DNA from: Actinomycetota bacterium | GTDB taxonomy: Bacteria > Actinomycetota > Acidimicrobiia > Acidimicrobiales > Ilumatobacteraceae | DNA: 64,000 bases | Assembly (NCBI GenBank): GCA_009702755.1 | Contig: WLHL01000003.1 | Span: 1 to 64,000 of the forward strand | Direction: 5' to 3' | Part shown: one piece after another, positions 34,104 to 42,587 of the stretch | Layout: every line of letters begins with the position of its first letter | Position numbering within the stretch: the stretch's first letter is position 1 | Notes under the pieces: generated by a model | What the model was told of the DNA's origin: nothing | Seen by the model: the letters and a program-made list of their open reading frames with translations, nothing else | The model's database searches: none | Position numbers and translations under genes: made by a program

Positions 34104-34973
34104 ATGACACTGATTACAAGCGGCGTGTGCAATCCACGCAATCTTTCCATCAACTCCAAAGGCAGTATCCACGATGATGCGACCGCAACTGAGTTGGGTT
34201 TCCGCGCCGGGACAGTTGCAGGCGACATCCACTTAGAACAGTTTGGGGGAATTCTGGTTTCTGCATTCGGTCAGCAGTGGTGCGAGACTGGTTCTCTCAG
34301 CATGTATTTCATGCATGCAACTGCAGATGCGGAACCTGTTGAGGCAACACTTGACATTGGCGAGTCACAGACTCCATTGCACAACGCTCAGATTGCTGCG
34401 CGCATGCACACACCCGAAGGAATCACGGTTGCAGAAGGAAGTGCAAGCGTGGGCAACACGTCGCAGCCAACAGCTTTGTATTCACGTGACCGACGCTCCG
34501 TTGATGCATCCACTCTCAAGATGTTGCGTCATGCGAATCCTGGCCGGCCATTGGAAACCATCACACGACGCGCACCTGGCAATGATCAGATTCTTCGTCA
34601 CACGCGCGGAGTCATGACTTCACCACTTGATTGGTATGTCGGCGATTCGCCATGGGGCGGTCCCATCTGTTCTCCACTCACATCGTGTCGTGTACTCGTG
34701 GCAGGAATGACTGAAACCATCGAGAAGGAATGCGGCGAGTTCGTCGGTCTCTACGGTGCAATTGAAATCCGCCACCACAACGGCCCATTGATGCTGGACA
34801 CTGAATACACCGTGACCGGTCGTGTCTTGGATGTATCGGACACACCCAAGACAGAAGTGCTGTGGTACACCACGGAAGCACGTATCGCTGGTGAGCCAGA
34901 CAGTGCACCCATTGCGAGTCTCACAATGATGACGAGGCTGTTGAAGAACTCCTCGCCGCTCTATTCGGCGTAG
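34104..34973 (+). CDS. Hotdog-fold (MaoC-like) protein
   Basis: A 289-residue protein resembling a double-hotdog hydratase or thioesterase: FRAGTVAGDIHLEQFGG recalls the hydratase-2 loop, and the C-terminal half has YTVTGRVLDVSDTPKTEVLWYTTEARI, typical of hotdog beta-strands. The canonical Asp/His pair of R-hydratases is not clearly present. ATG 34104 is 1 nt after the dehydrogenase stop, so it probably handles the same acyl-CoA. Confidence 0.65.
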   Translation: MTLITSGVCNPRNLSINSKGSIHDDATATELGFRAGTVAGDIHLEQFGGILVSAFGQQWCETGSLSMYFMHATADAEPVEATLDIGESQTPLHNAQIAARMHTPEGITVAEGSASVGNTSQPTALYSRDRRSVDASTLKMLRHANPGRPLETITRRAPGNDQILRHTRGVMTSPLDWYVGDSPWGGPICSPLTSCRVLVAGMTETIEKECGEFVGLYGAIEIRHHNGPLMLDTEYTVTGRVLDVSDTPKTEVLWYTTEARIAGEPDSAPIASLTMMTRLLKNSSPLYSA

Positions 34974-34976
34974 TTC

Positions 34977-35060
34977 TTAGTCCGCAATCCAGTTGCCGTG
35001 GAATCCATTAGGGATTCGCACCGGAACATGAACGACTGCGATGGGGTCCTCTGTGATTGC
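34977..35060 (-). pseudogene. C-terminal remnant of a carotenoid oxygenase (RPE65 family)
   Basis: On the minus strand the last 27 codons of an otherwise unrecognisable ORF read AITEDPIAVVHVPVRIPNGF followed by HGNWIAD and a stop, which is the typical C-terminus of bacterial carotenoid cleavage dioxygenases (VHLPxRVPxGFHGNW). Upstream sequence in all frames shows none of the family's His-containing blades, and the LLM gene begins at 35207. I infer a gene decayed by deletion. The rest of this 233-bp gap holds only the LLM promoter. Confidence 0.6.
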
Positions 35061-35194
35061 TTGCGCACACGGGGGCCAGATTGCCCTCAAGAAATGGGTT
35101 TGAGCGCTCGTTCTCAATCGTGGACGTGAAGGAATAGTAATCAGGTTTTCAGCTACTGATTCCCCGCATGATTTAGATCTATGGACCCGTGAAT

Positions 35195-35200
35195 TAGGTT
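35195..35200 (+). promoter_or_regulatory. -10 element TAGGTT of the LLM oxidoreductase gene
   Basis: TAGGTT-CAAGGG-ATG: 6-nt gap before ATG 35207. AAGGG touches the ATG and is too close to serve as a ribosome site. Confidence 0.6.
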
Positions 35201-35206
35201 CAAGGG

Positions 35207-36247
35207 ATGGCAAACGGTCACGTCACACTCGGATACAACACTGGCTATTGGGGCAGCGGCCCTCCTCAAGGCGCCCTGGAAGCAATCAAGGAAGCCGACC
35301 GTCTCGGATACGACAGCGTCTGGACTGCAGAGGCATACGGAAGTGATTCACTCACACCACTTGCATGGTGGGGTGCACATACAGAAAACGTTCGCTTAGG
35401 AACATCCATTGTGCAAATGAGTGCACGTACGCCAGCAGCTACTGCCATGGCTGCGATGACAATGGATCATCTCAGCAACGGTCGATTCATTCTTGGTCTC
35501 GGTGCATCGGGGCCACAAGTAGTGGAGGGCTGGTACGGCCAGCCGTATCCGAAGCCACTGGCACGTACACGCGAGTACGTCGACATTGTTCGTCAGATCA
35601 TTAAGCGTGAGGCGCCCATTGATTTCCAAGGCGAGTTCTACAACATGCCGTATCAAGGTGGCACCGGACTTGGTAAACCACTCAAGAGCACAATTCATCC
35701 GCGTCGCACAGAGATTCCGATTTACCTCGGTGCTGAAGGACCAAAGAACGTTGCGCTGTCAGCAGAGATATGCGATGGATGGCTTCCTCTCTTCTTTAGT
35801 CCAAAAGAAGATGCGTACTATCGCGAGTGTCTTGCAAAAGGTTTTGAAAAGAGCGGCGAAGCAAACAAAGCAGATCGATTTGAAGTTGCTGCTGTTCTCA
35901 CCGTTGTTCCTGGTGACGACATCGAGAAATGCGCTGACATGGTGCGACCATTCTTGGCGCTCTACGCCGGCGGGATGGGTGCACGCGATGTCAACTTCCA
36001 CTTCGAAGTGTTTGCACGTATGGGCTACGAAGATGTTGCACTCAAAGTGCAAGATCTCTACCTTGCAGGAAAGAAAGCGGAGGCTGCTGCAGCAATTCCA
36101 CTTGCAATGGTGGAAGACGTTGCCCTCGTCGGCCCTCCTGCAAAGATCAAAGAAGAAGCTGCGAAGTGGCGTGATACCTGCATCACGTCATTCCTTGTCG
36201 GCGGTCCAGTCCACACTCTCGAACTCTACGCAGATCTCCTGCTCTAG
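35207..36247 (+). CDS. LLM-class F420-dependent oxidoreductase
   Basis: A 346-residue luciferase-like TIM-barrel protein: GYWGSGPPQGALEAIKEADRLGYDSVWTAEAYGSD, VRLGTSIVQMSARTPAATAM, LSNGRFILGLGASGPQVVEGWYG and IPIYLGAEGPKNVALSAEICDGW. These are hallmarks of actinobacterial F420-linked LLM enzymes; the substrate is unknown. Monocistronic between the pseudogene remnant and dut. Confidence 0.88.
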   Translation: MANGHVTLGYNTGYWGSGPPQGALEAIKEADRLGYDSVWTAEAYGSDSLTPLAWWGAHTENVRLGTSIVQMSARTPAATAMAAMTMDHLSNGRFILGLGASGPQVVEGWYGQPYPKPLARTREYVDIVRQIIKREAPIDFQGEFYNMPYQGGTGLGKPLKSTIHPRRTEIPIYLGAEGPKNVALSAEICDGWLPLFFSPKEDAYYRECLAKGFEKSGEANKADRFEVAAVLTVVPGDDIEKCADMVRPFLALYAGGMGARDVNFHFEVFARMGYEDVALKVQDLYLAGKKAEAAAAIPLAMVEDVALVGPPAKIKEEAAKWRDTCITSFLVGGPVHTLELYADLLL

Positions 36248-36282
36248 GACTCGCTCAATTGTCTCGCGCCCATCGCCACACC

Positions 36283-36288
36283 TAAGGT
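36283..36288 (+). promoter_or_regulatory. -10 element TAAGGT of dut
   Basis: TAAGGT-GTTGTT-GTG: 6-nt gap before the dut GTG, no ribosome site. Confidence 0.6.
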
Positions 36289-36294
36289 GTTGTT

Positions 36295-36729
36295 GTGCCT
36301 GAGATTTCAGTTCAACGTTTAGACACAGATCTCCCTTTGCCACGCCAAGCCCACGAGGGCGACGCTGGTGTGGATTTGTATGCACGTGAAGATGTTGTCC
36401 TTGCACCGAGCGGCGGACGTGCCCTCATGCCCACCGGTATCGCCATTGCGATTCCCCTTGGTTTTGCGGGCTTTGTGTTGCCCCGAAGTGGACTCGCACT
36501 CAACAACGGCATCAGCGTGGTGAATGCCCCTGGCCTCATCGATTCGCATTACCGCGGAGAGTTGAAAGTGGTGTTGATCAACACCGATGCATCACGCCCG
36601 TATCACGTCCATCGCGGTGACCGCATTGCGCAGCTGGTGATTCAGCGCGTCGAAGAAGTCACCTGGACTGAAGTTGAATCACTGGACGAAAACAATCGTG
36701 GAGGTGGCTTCGGCCATTCAGGTCGTTAG
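36295..36729 (+). CDS. dut: dUTP diphosphatase
   Basis: A 144-residue trimeric dUTPase with the five motifs: [50 protein letters not shown] and the flexible C-terminal arm [11 protein letters not shown]. It converts dUTP to dUMP, keeping uracil out of DNA and supplying thymidylate synthesis. Confidence 0.96.
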   Translation: MPEISVQRLDTDLPLPRQAHEGDAGVDLYAREDVVLAPSGGRALMPTGIAIAIPLGFAGFVLPRSGLALNNGISVVNAPGLIDSHYRGELKVVLINTDASRPYHVHRGDRIAQLVIQRVEEVTWTEVESLDENNRGGGFGHSGR

Positions 36730-36742
36730 CAACCTGCGGTTA

Positions 36743-37972
36743 CTACTTCTTTGGTAACCGAATCGACAACACACCCGCAGCGGTGAGTTGTTCCACTTCT
36801 TCTGAAGATACACCTGCAAGTTGTTGCAACACTTCAGCATTGTCTTCACCACGGAACTTTGGAATTCCGCGAGTACTGACATCGGAACCTGAAAATACCC
36901 ATGGTGCATTCGGAACACGGAAAGTGGAGCCGTATCTGTCATCGGCATCGATAATGGCATTGCGATCTTTCGCCCACTCCGTGTCAGCAAGTTCACTCAT
37001 CGTGCGAACAACACCCATCGCAAGTCCTGCTTCTGCCATCACATCTTCAATCTCTTGCGCAGTTTCAATTGATCGCGCCCAGTCACGCAACTCATGTGTT
37101 AACGCGTCAAGATGCTGCAGTCGTGTTGCCACATCTGTGAATCGTGGGTCTTCCAACATGGCCGGCCGCTGCATCGCATTCACAAAGAGATCAAACGTTC
37201 CACGCTCTGCTGGATGTCCACTGACAACAACATACGTTCCGTCACCTGTTTGCAAGATGGGGTAATCACCAGGCTGAAAAGAACGAATCTGATCTGCAGG
37301 AACATCGTCTTCGAATAGTTCGTTCTGTACATGTTCGTTCACATACAACATTGTTTGTGCCATCGAGACGTCGATGTATTGACCAACATTCGTTCTCTCA
37401 CGCTGATACAGGGCAGCTAACACTGCTGCAGCGGTCTCCATGCCGGTGTACACATCGGCATGACTATGCGGATCATTTGTGGCTTGGCCGCCGCGAGCAC
37501 GTGCTTGCAAACCTGTCATGCCTGTCTCTGCATTCACCACAGTGGCATATGCACGACGATGACTCCACGGGCCCGTGTTCCCATACCCACTAATTGCCGC
37601 ATAAATCAGCCGTGGATTGACTTCTGACAGCACCGAGTACCCAAGACCCAGTTTGTCCATCACGCCACCGCGATAGTTCTCGACAAGCACATCGCACTCG
37701 GCCACCAACTTCTTGATGAGTTCAACTGCCTCAGGCTTCTTCAAGTCCATGGAGATGTTCTTCTTGCCGATGTTCTGTTGTGCGAAGTATGTCGACATCG
37801 ATCCCACGCGCGGAAATGCAAACCGAGTGAGGTCGCCTTCAGGTGGTTCTACTTTGATGACATCAGCACCTAGGTCTGACAACATCCGCGTACAATGGGG
37901 CCCCGATAAAACACGGGTGAAGTCCAAGACTCGAATGCCCTCAAGTGGGCGTGGTGCTGACGAAGAGGTCAT
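36743..37972 (-). CDS. CaiB/BaiF family (class III) CoA-transferase
   Basis: A 409-residue class III CoA-transferase: IRVLDFTRVLSGPHCTRMLSDLGADVIKVEPPEGD, FAQQNIGKKNISMDLKKPE, LVENYRGGVMDKLG and AISGYGNTGPWSHRRAY. The catalytic Asp probably lies in DPHSHADVYTGMETAAAVL. A second, divergent member next to that at 17313. Coupled to the enoyl-CoA hydratase gene by an ATGA overlap. Confidence 0.88.
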   Translation of the reverse strand: MTSSSAPRPLEGIRVLDFTRVLSGPHCTRMLSDLGADVIKVEPPEGDLTRFAFPRVGSMSTYFAQQNIGKKNISMDLKKPEAVELIKKLVAECDVLVENYRGGVMDKLGLGYSVLSEVNPRLIYAAISGYGNTGPWSHRRAYATVVNAETGMTGLQARARGGQATNDPHSHADVYTGMETAAAVLAALYQRERTNVGQYIDVSMAQTMLYVNEHVQNELFEDDVPADQIRSFQPGDYPILQTGDGTYVVVSGHPAERGTFDLFVNAMQRPAMLEDPRFTDVATRLQHLDALTHELRDWARSIETAQEIEDVMAEAGLAMGVVRTMSELADTEWAKDRNAIIDADDRYGSTFRVPNAPWVFSGSDVSTRGIPKFRGEDNAEVLQQLAGVSSEEVEQLTAAGVLSIRLPKK

Positions 37973-38799
37973 TGACCAGTGAAGCGAGGAGTGCGCTTCT
38001 CCACGAAAGCCGCAGCAGCTTCGCGATGATCAGCGGTTGACATCGTACGAATCATCGCAGTTCCTTCTGCATCAAGAGCTGTTTGCAATTGCACATCACC
38101 TGCGCGGTTGATGTTTTCCTTCATATAACGAAGAGCAATCGGCGCGCGTGCTGCCAATTCCTGACACCACATGAGTGCACCTCTTGCAAAGTTGTCATCA
38201 GGTAACACTGCATTCAGTAGCCCCATTTCAAAGGCTTCTTCTGCAGAGAGACGTGGCGACATGAACATGAGTTCTTTCGCTTTTGCTTCTCCCACCAAGC
38301 GCGGCAAGAACCACGATGAACCGAAGTCGCCGCTTGCGCCAATGTTGGAAAATGCAGTGACAAGAACAGCGCGCTCTGCCGCAATACGAAGGTCAGCCGC
38401 AAGAGCAATCGACAAACCTGCACCCGCCGCTGCGCCAGGCAATGCTGCAACAACGGGCTGAGGCAATGTACGCAATGCTGCACTCACGGAGTTCTGTCGT
38501 TGACGAATGCCTTGCACTCGATCTTCGATACTGGAGCCAGCAACAACTGAACCGCCGCCAACATGTGAGGCATTCATCTGCTTCACATCGCCGCCAGCAC
38601 AAAAGGCTCCGCCTTCACCCGTCACCATCACGACATGCACATTGGGGTTCGATGCGATCTGTGGCAACGCAGCTTCAAAACCTGCGTACACACCCTCCGA
38701 CAACGCATTTCTCACCTCTGGACGGTTGAACGAGAGAATCGCAACATTGCCTTCAATGCGACCAATGAGATCGGGCTGTCCGGTGTTCAATTCAGCCAT
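37969..38799 (-). CDS. Enoyl-CoA hydratase/isomerase (PaaG-like)
   Basis: A 276-residue crotonase. Oxyanion-hole segments are FCAGGDVKQM and LPGAAAGAGLSIALAADLRIA. The second catalytic region is IGASGDFGSSWFLPRLVG, where Asp stands in place of the hydratase Glu and the first Glu is absent. This resembles the PaaG-type isomerases rather than classic hydratases. ATG 38799 follows an AAGGGGG site; ATG 38802 immediately upstream is an alternative. Confidence 0.82.
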   Translation of the reverse strand: MAELNTGQPDLIGRIEGNVAILSFNRPEVRNALSEGVYAGFEAALPQIASNPNVHVVMVTGEGGAFCAGGDVKQMNASHVGGGSVVAGSSIEDRVQGIRQRQNSVSAALRTLPQPVVAALPGAAAGAGLSIALAADLRIAAERAVLVTAFSNIGASGDFGSSWFLPRLVGEAKAKELMFMSPRLSAEEAFEMGLLNAVLPDDNFARGALMWCQELAARAPIALRYMKENINRAGDVQLQTALDAEGTAMIRTMSTADHREAAAAFVEKRTPRFTGQ

Positions 38800-38898
38800 C
38801 ATTTCCCCCTTGAAGAACTCCCTACAGCCTGCCATGCGGGCTTTAGTGCCTCTCATTCGTGCCCTCAACACTAGATTTGACCCAATGAGGGGGCAGCC

Positions 38899-39456
38899 AT
38901 GTTGATCTGGATGGATCTAGAAATGACCGGCCTCGACGAGTCCCGCCACGTCATCGTGGAGATCGCCACCTTGGTCACCGATGATGACCTGAACATCATC
39001 GCCGAGGGCCCGAATCTCGTCATTCACCAGCCCGATGAGGTGATGGCTGAGATGGACGACTTCGTCACCAACATGCACACAGTCTCCGGCCTCTTAGAGA
39101 AGATCAAGACCTCAACAATTTCTGAAGCAGACGCGATGCAGCAGACACTTGACTTCATCAAAGAGCACAGCCCGGAGCCAAACAAGATTCCACTGTGTGG
39201 CAACTCCATTCGCACCGACCGCACGTTCCTCGCGAAGTACATGCCAGAGATTGAGAACTGGTTGCACTACCGCTGTGTTGATGTGTCCACCATCAAGGAA
39301 CTCGTGAAGCGATGGAATCCTGGTCTTGAACATGCTCGTCCCAAGAGCGAAGGCACCACACATCGCGCAATGGACGACATTCGCGACAGTGTTGCCGAGT
39401 TGAAGTTCTATCGCGACAAAGTGTTTCGCACAGCAGAAGAGACAAAGAAGAAGTGA
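38899..39456 (+). CDS. orn: Oligoribonuclease
   Basis: A 185-residue DEDDh exonuclease: WMDLEMTGLDESRHVIVEIA (Asp, Glu), ASP-containing IRTDRTFLAKYMPEIENWLHYR, and HRAMDDIRDSVAELKFYRD (His, Asp). It degrades two- to five-nucleotide RNAs, including pGpG from c-di-GMP turnover. A GAGGGGG ribosome site precedes the ATG. Overlaps the next gene by GTGA. Confidence 0.95.
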   Translation: MLIWMDLEMTGLDESRHVIVEIATLVTDDDLNIIAEGPNLVIHQPDEVMAEMDDFVTNMHTVSGLLEKIKTSTISEADAMQQTLDFIKEHSPEPNKIPLCGNSIRTDRTFLAKYMPEIENWLHYRCVDVSTIKELVKRWNPGLEHARPKSEGTTHRAMDDIRDSVAELKFYRDKVFRTAEETKKK

Positions 39457-40508
39457 ACGAACAGTCGCCTCGTCCCGTGAAGTCGGAGCAGTTGCAGGCG
39501 ACTGATGAAATTGTTGAAGTTGCGCCCGGTGTTCTACGGACGCAACTTCCCGCCAACATCACGGGGCTTGGTCACGTCAACATGTATGTGTTGGAAGACG
39601 AACGCGGTGTCGCCGTTGTTGACCCAGGTCTACCAACCAAAGAGTCATGGCTCGCAGTGCAAGAGCGACTCTCACGTATTGGCGTGCCTCTTCGTCGCGT
39701 TCATTCAGTGATCGTCACGCACAGTCATCCCGATCATTACGGCGGTGCAGAACGTATTCGTTCGGAGTCTGGTGCTGACATCATCACGCATCGACTCTTC
39801 CGCACTTTCTACGACCCAACAGAACCACCTGATGTCGATGCTGAAGAACTCGCACTCATGATGCGCAGTCCTTTCGATACACCACCGTGGGGTGGACCTG
39901 CAATGGACGTTCCCTGGCAACGCCGCATGCGTTTGCGCATCGGACGTACCTTTCCAAAACTCATGCGCGTTCCTCAACCATCAATTCGACTTGCCGAAAC
40001 AGACCGCATGAAGTTCGCCAAACGCGAATGGATGGCAGTCCACACACCGGGTCATACCCATGACCATTTGTGCCTTTTTGACCCAGAAACAGGGACTTTA
40101 TTGAGTGGTGACCATGTTCTTCCGAGCATCACGCCTCACATCAGTGGTCTCACCGCGCATGGCGATCCACTCACGCTTTTCTTTGAATCGCTCGACAAGA
40201 TCGGCCGCTTCGCACATGAAGTGTCCATCACACTTCCCGCACATGGAACTCCATTCCACAACGTGGGTGAACGCGTGCAACAAATCAAAGACCACCACCA
40301 AGAGCGTCTGCAGAAGCTTCGTGATGTCAGCAATGACCTCAGCAGACCTGCCAGTGTGATGGAGTTCTCCACTCATCTCTTCTCGCCACGCGCACAAGGT
40401 TCCATGGCCGACAGCGAGGCCTATGCGCACCTCGAACACTTACGGCTTCTTGGTGACTTTGATCGACACGACAACAATGGCGTGTTCGAATACGTGTTAC
40501 ACGACTAA
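39453..40508 (+). CDS. MBL-fold metallo-hydrolase
   Basis: A 351-residue LACTB2-like metallo-beta-lactamase-fold protein: VTHSHPDHYGGAERI (HxHxDH-like), HTPGHTHDHLCLFD, LLSGDHVLP and TLPAHGTPF supply the di-metal ligands. The helical C-terminal part resembles the winged domain of LACTB2. Substrate unknown; co-transcription with orn by a GTGA overlap hints at RNA turnover, since LACTB2 is an endoribonuclease, but this is inference. Confidence 0.82.
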   Translation: MNEQSPRPVKSEQLQATDEIVEVAPGVLRTQLPANITGLGHVNMYVLEDERGVAVVDPGLPTKESWLAVQERLSRIGVPLRRVHSVIVTHSHPDHYGGAERIRSESGADIITHRLFRTFYDPTEPPDVDAEELALMMRSPFDTPPWGGPAMDVPWQRRMRLRIGRTFPKLMRVPQPSIRLAETDRMKFAKREWMAVHTPGHTHDHLCLFDPETGTLLSGDHVLPSITPHISGLTAHGDPLTLFFESLDKIGRFAHEVSITLPAHGTPFHNVGERVQQIKDHHQERLQKLRDVSNDLSRPASVMEFSTHLFSPRAQGSMADSEAYAHLEHLRLLGDFDRHDNNGVFEYVLHD

Positions 40509-41272
40509 GACAGAACTCCGCACCACATTGCTGAATGCATTGTGTCGTTCTCTGTGAGTTGGAGATCTAACTCGTTATCAACAATCACTGATTGACGAAC
40601 AGGACTCTGACCCGGATCTACCTGCACTACATGTTCCACTACTGCGCGTAATGGTGCACGTAGCTCACGATGTTCTGCAAGATGCTCTTCCACGATCTCC
40701 CAATACGCAGCGTTGTTCATGTGACCGACCGCGTCGTAATCACTGAAACGAAGAGGCCATGGAGAACTCGTCGCACGTGCCGCATCAAACAATTTGTCGC
40801 GCAACAACAAACGCGCGCCAACAACTCGGCCACCTGAAGATTCCGTCAGCGTTTCAACAACATCATCCGGAACACGACTTGGTTGCATCGTGTCTTGATC
40901 AATGTGTACCCACAACGCTGCAGCATCAACAAGTACTCGTCCATCAAGAGCCAACAGTTGTGTGCGACGTTCTGCCCAATGCGAGCCAAGTCCACCGCAC
41001 CACGTCACAAGATCAATCTCTTCCATGTATTTCGGAAACTCATGCACGTCAACAACTGTTCTGCGCACCACCCACCAGTGCGGGTCGCTCCACTCAGAGA
41101 CGCGAGTGTCATCATTCGACACATCTTGCAGGTACCGAGCTAGAGCATCAAGACGTAATCGACCATTCGGGGTGGCGTCTCCGAGCCGAACTCGACGGCG
41201 GGCGGTGAACTCACGGCCCACCGAGGTTCGAGACACCATCTCAAAAGACAAAGCAGCGTCACGAAAGGCCAT
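40505..41272 (-). CDS. Acyl-ACP thioesterase-like double hotdog protein
   Basis: A 255-residue FatA/FatB-like protein: RRRVRLGDATPNGRLRLDALARYLQDVSNDD, VDVHEFPKYMEEIDLVTWCGGLGSHWAERR in the first hotdog, and RFSDYDAVGHMNNAAYWEIVEEHL in the second (Asp-x-x-x-His-x-Asn-Asn, the catalytic pattern). It releases free fatty acids from acyl carriers. Its stop overlaps the MBL gene stop. Confidence 0.85.
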   Translation of the reverse strand: MAFRDAALSFEMVSRTSVGREFTARRRVRLGDATPNGRLRLDALARYLQDVSNDDTRVSEWSDPHWWVVRRTVVDVHEFPKYMEEIDLVTWCGGLGSHWAERRTQLLALDGRVLVDAAALWVHIDQDTMQPSRVPDDVVETLTESSGGRVVGARLLLRDKLFDAARATSSPWPLRFSDYDAVGHMNNAAYWEIVEEHLAEHRELRAPLRAVVEHVVQVDPGQSPVRQSVIVDNELDLQLTENDTMHSAMWCGVLS

Positions 41273-41278
41273 ACCGCG

Positions 41279-41284
41279 ACCCTA
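41279..41284 (-). promoter_or_regulatory. -10 element TAGGGT of the thioesterase gene
   Basis: TAGGGT-CGCGGT-ATG on the minus strand, 6-nt gap, no ribosome site. Confidence 0.6.
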
Positions 41285-41357
41285 TCGGGAGGGCTCAAAC
41301 CCTTATGGGTATTGACTTTCATTAATTCAGTTGAAATGGCGCTCAGAAGGTGGTTTC

Positions 41358-41534
41358 ATGGGCACCGATATGCGTACCTCGTTTACCACCGCGTTTATGG
41401 GCACCACGGCGACAGCCGTGGCGTTTGCCTATGCCGCGACAGTGGTCGATCACGCAGTCTCCATGTGGTCTACCCCGGTCGTACAGCACGCAAATAAGCG
41501 TCGCTCCCGGCAGCCCCGTGGGATTCTGAACTAG
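41358..41534 (+). CDS. Small membrane-associated hypothetical protein
   Basis: A 58-residue protein: a short N-terminus (MGTDMRTSF), one hydrophobic helix (TTAFMGTTATAVAFAYAATVV) and a basic tail (ANKRRSRQPRGILN). No family recognised. AGGTGG lies 4 nt before ATG 41358, which I prefer to the ATG at 41331, and an intrinsic terminator follows the stop by 23 nt, so it forms a complete small transcription unit upstream of whiB. It is the only gene in the 377-bp stretch 41273-41650. Confidence 0.6.
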   Translation: MGTDMRTSFTTAFMGTTATAVAFAYAATVVDHAVSMWSTPVVQHANKRRSRQPRGILN

Positions 41535-41557
41535 CTAGTTCAGTCCAATCACTCCAC

Positions 41558-41596
41558 AGGCCGCCGGGTTTCCACCCCGAGCGGCCTTTTTGTTTT
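41558..41596 (+). terminator. Intrinsic terminator
   Basis: AGGCCGC (41558-41564) and GCGGCCT (41581-41587) form a 7-bp GC-rich stem, followed at once by TTTTTGTTTT. It ends the small membrane protein transcript and insulates whiB. Confidence 0.85.
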
Positions 41597-41650
41597 GTCC
41601 GCCCACAACCACAGATCTCCAAAAACACCCGAAAGGAAAAGAGAAAGAAC

Positions 41651-42001
41651 ATGTACACCAAGATCAATACAGACATGGGGGGCGTAGCCCTCATCGAACA
41701 GCCACTCGTGCTTTCTGCAAAGCGTTGCTCCGACGGCAACGGAACCTTGAGCTACCTCTTCTTCTCTGAAGAGTGGGTCGACATTCAGCGCGCCAAGGCA
41801 ATCTGCTCAAAGTGCTCCAACCAATCGGAATGCCTCTCGGGCGCTCTCGAGCGCGAAGAGCCTTGGGGCGTCTGGGGCGGAGAAGAACTCGACATGGGAA
41901 GAATTGTCGGAGTGCGTCGGCCAAGAGGCCGCCCACCCGTCAAGGCAAGACCTGTCACAGCCGTTCAAGAGGTACCGATCCCACGGCATCTCGTAGCCTG
42001 A
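41651..42001 (+). CDS. WhiB-family iron-sulfur transcriptional regulator
   Basis: A 116-residue Wbl protein: a first Cys in KRCSDGNG, then CSKCSNQSEC (CxxC, CxxxxxC), giving the four 4Fe-4S ligands, followed by the turn GVWGGEELD and a basic C-terminal DNA-binding segment (RRPRGRPPVKAR). Wbl proteins bind sigma factor and sense redox or NO. GAAAGGAAAAGAG precedes the ATG. The family is restricted to actinobacteria and their phages. Confidence 0.93.
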   Translation: MYTKINTDMGGVALIEQPLVLSAKRCSDGNGTLSYLFFSEEWVDIQRAKAICSKCSNQSECLSGALEREEPWGVWGGEELDMGRIVGVRRPRGRPPVKARPVTAVQEVPIPRHLVA

Positions 42002-42005
42002 GTAC

Positions 42006-42587
42006 ATGCGGTGGAGTCGAAAAAAGGTCGTTGTGACGACTTCACTCATTGTGCTGTTTGCCAGTGTCATCGCAGGATGTTCAAGTAGTTCGTCCTCCGA
42101 CGACACTGGCGCCAATCGAACCGACCCCGGGGTCAATCTGACCCCGGGACTCGGCACCAATGCAAATAGCAACGGCAAAAAGTTTCTCTTCGTTGAAATG
42201 CAAGATGTTGCGAGCGGAGCAGATGTCACCATTGTTCCCACCGGCACACCAATGGTGATCAACTTTTGGTTTTCGGCTTGTCCACCATGCATTCGAGAAA
42301 TGCCCACTCTCTCCGAAGCTGCTGAAAAATATGGCGACAGAGTGCAGTTCGTTGGCGTGAATCCAAATGATTCTCGTGAAGTTGCTCAAGCTTTCCTAAA
42401 GAATCTTGATATCAAATTCGCCAGCTACATCGATGACGGTGATCAACTCTCAGCTGTTGAGGTTGCAACGTTTCCCACCACATTCTTCTTAGATGCAGAA
42501 GGCGTCATTGTGAAGATGCAATCGGGAGAACTCAAGAAAGAAGACATTGAATCAATTCTGAGAGATGACCTCGGAGTCGCCGGGTGA
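42006..42587 (+). CDS. TlpA/ResA-like thioredoxin lipoprotein
   Basis: A 193-residue lipoprotein: the lipobox VIAGC ends a signal peptide at residue about 25, a Ser/Asn/Gly linker follows, then a thioredoxin fold with active site FWFSACPPCIREMP (CPPC) and cis-Pro in VATFPTTFFLD. It acts outside the membrane, probably reducing apocytochrome c or other secreted thiols. It overlaps ccdA by GTGA, so electrons likely come from CcdA. Confidence 0.92.
   Translation: MRWSRKKVVVTTSLIVLFASVIAGCSSSSSSDDTGANRTDPGVNLTPGLGTNANSNGKKFLFVEMQDVASGADVTIVPTGTPMVINFWFSACPPCIREMPTLSEAAEKYGDRVQFVGVNPNDSREVAQAFLKNLDIKFASYIDDGDQLSAVEVATFPTTFFLDAEGVIVKMQSGELKKEDIESILRDDLGVAG

Noticed and set aside
35060-35213. Upstream half of the 78-aa minus-strand ORF as part of a real gene
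   Set aside because: Only the last about 27 codons look like a known protein end; the rest shows no similarity and overlaps the LLM start.
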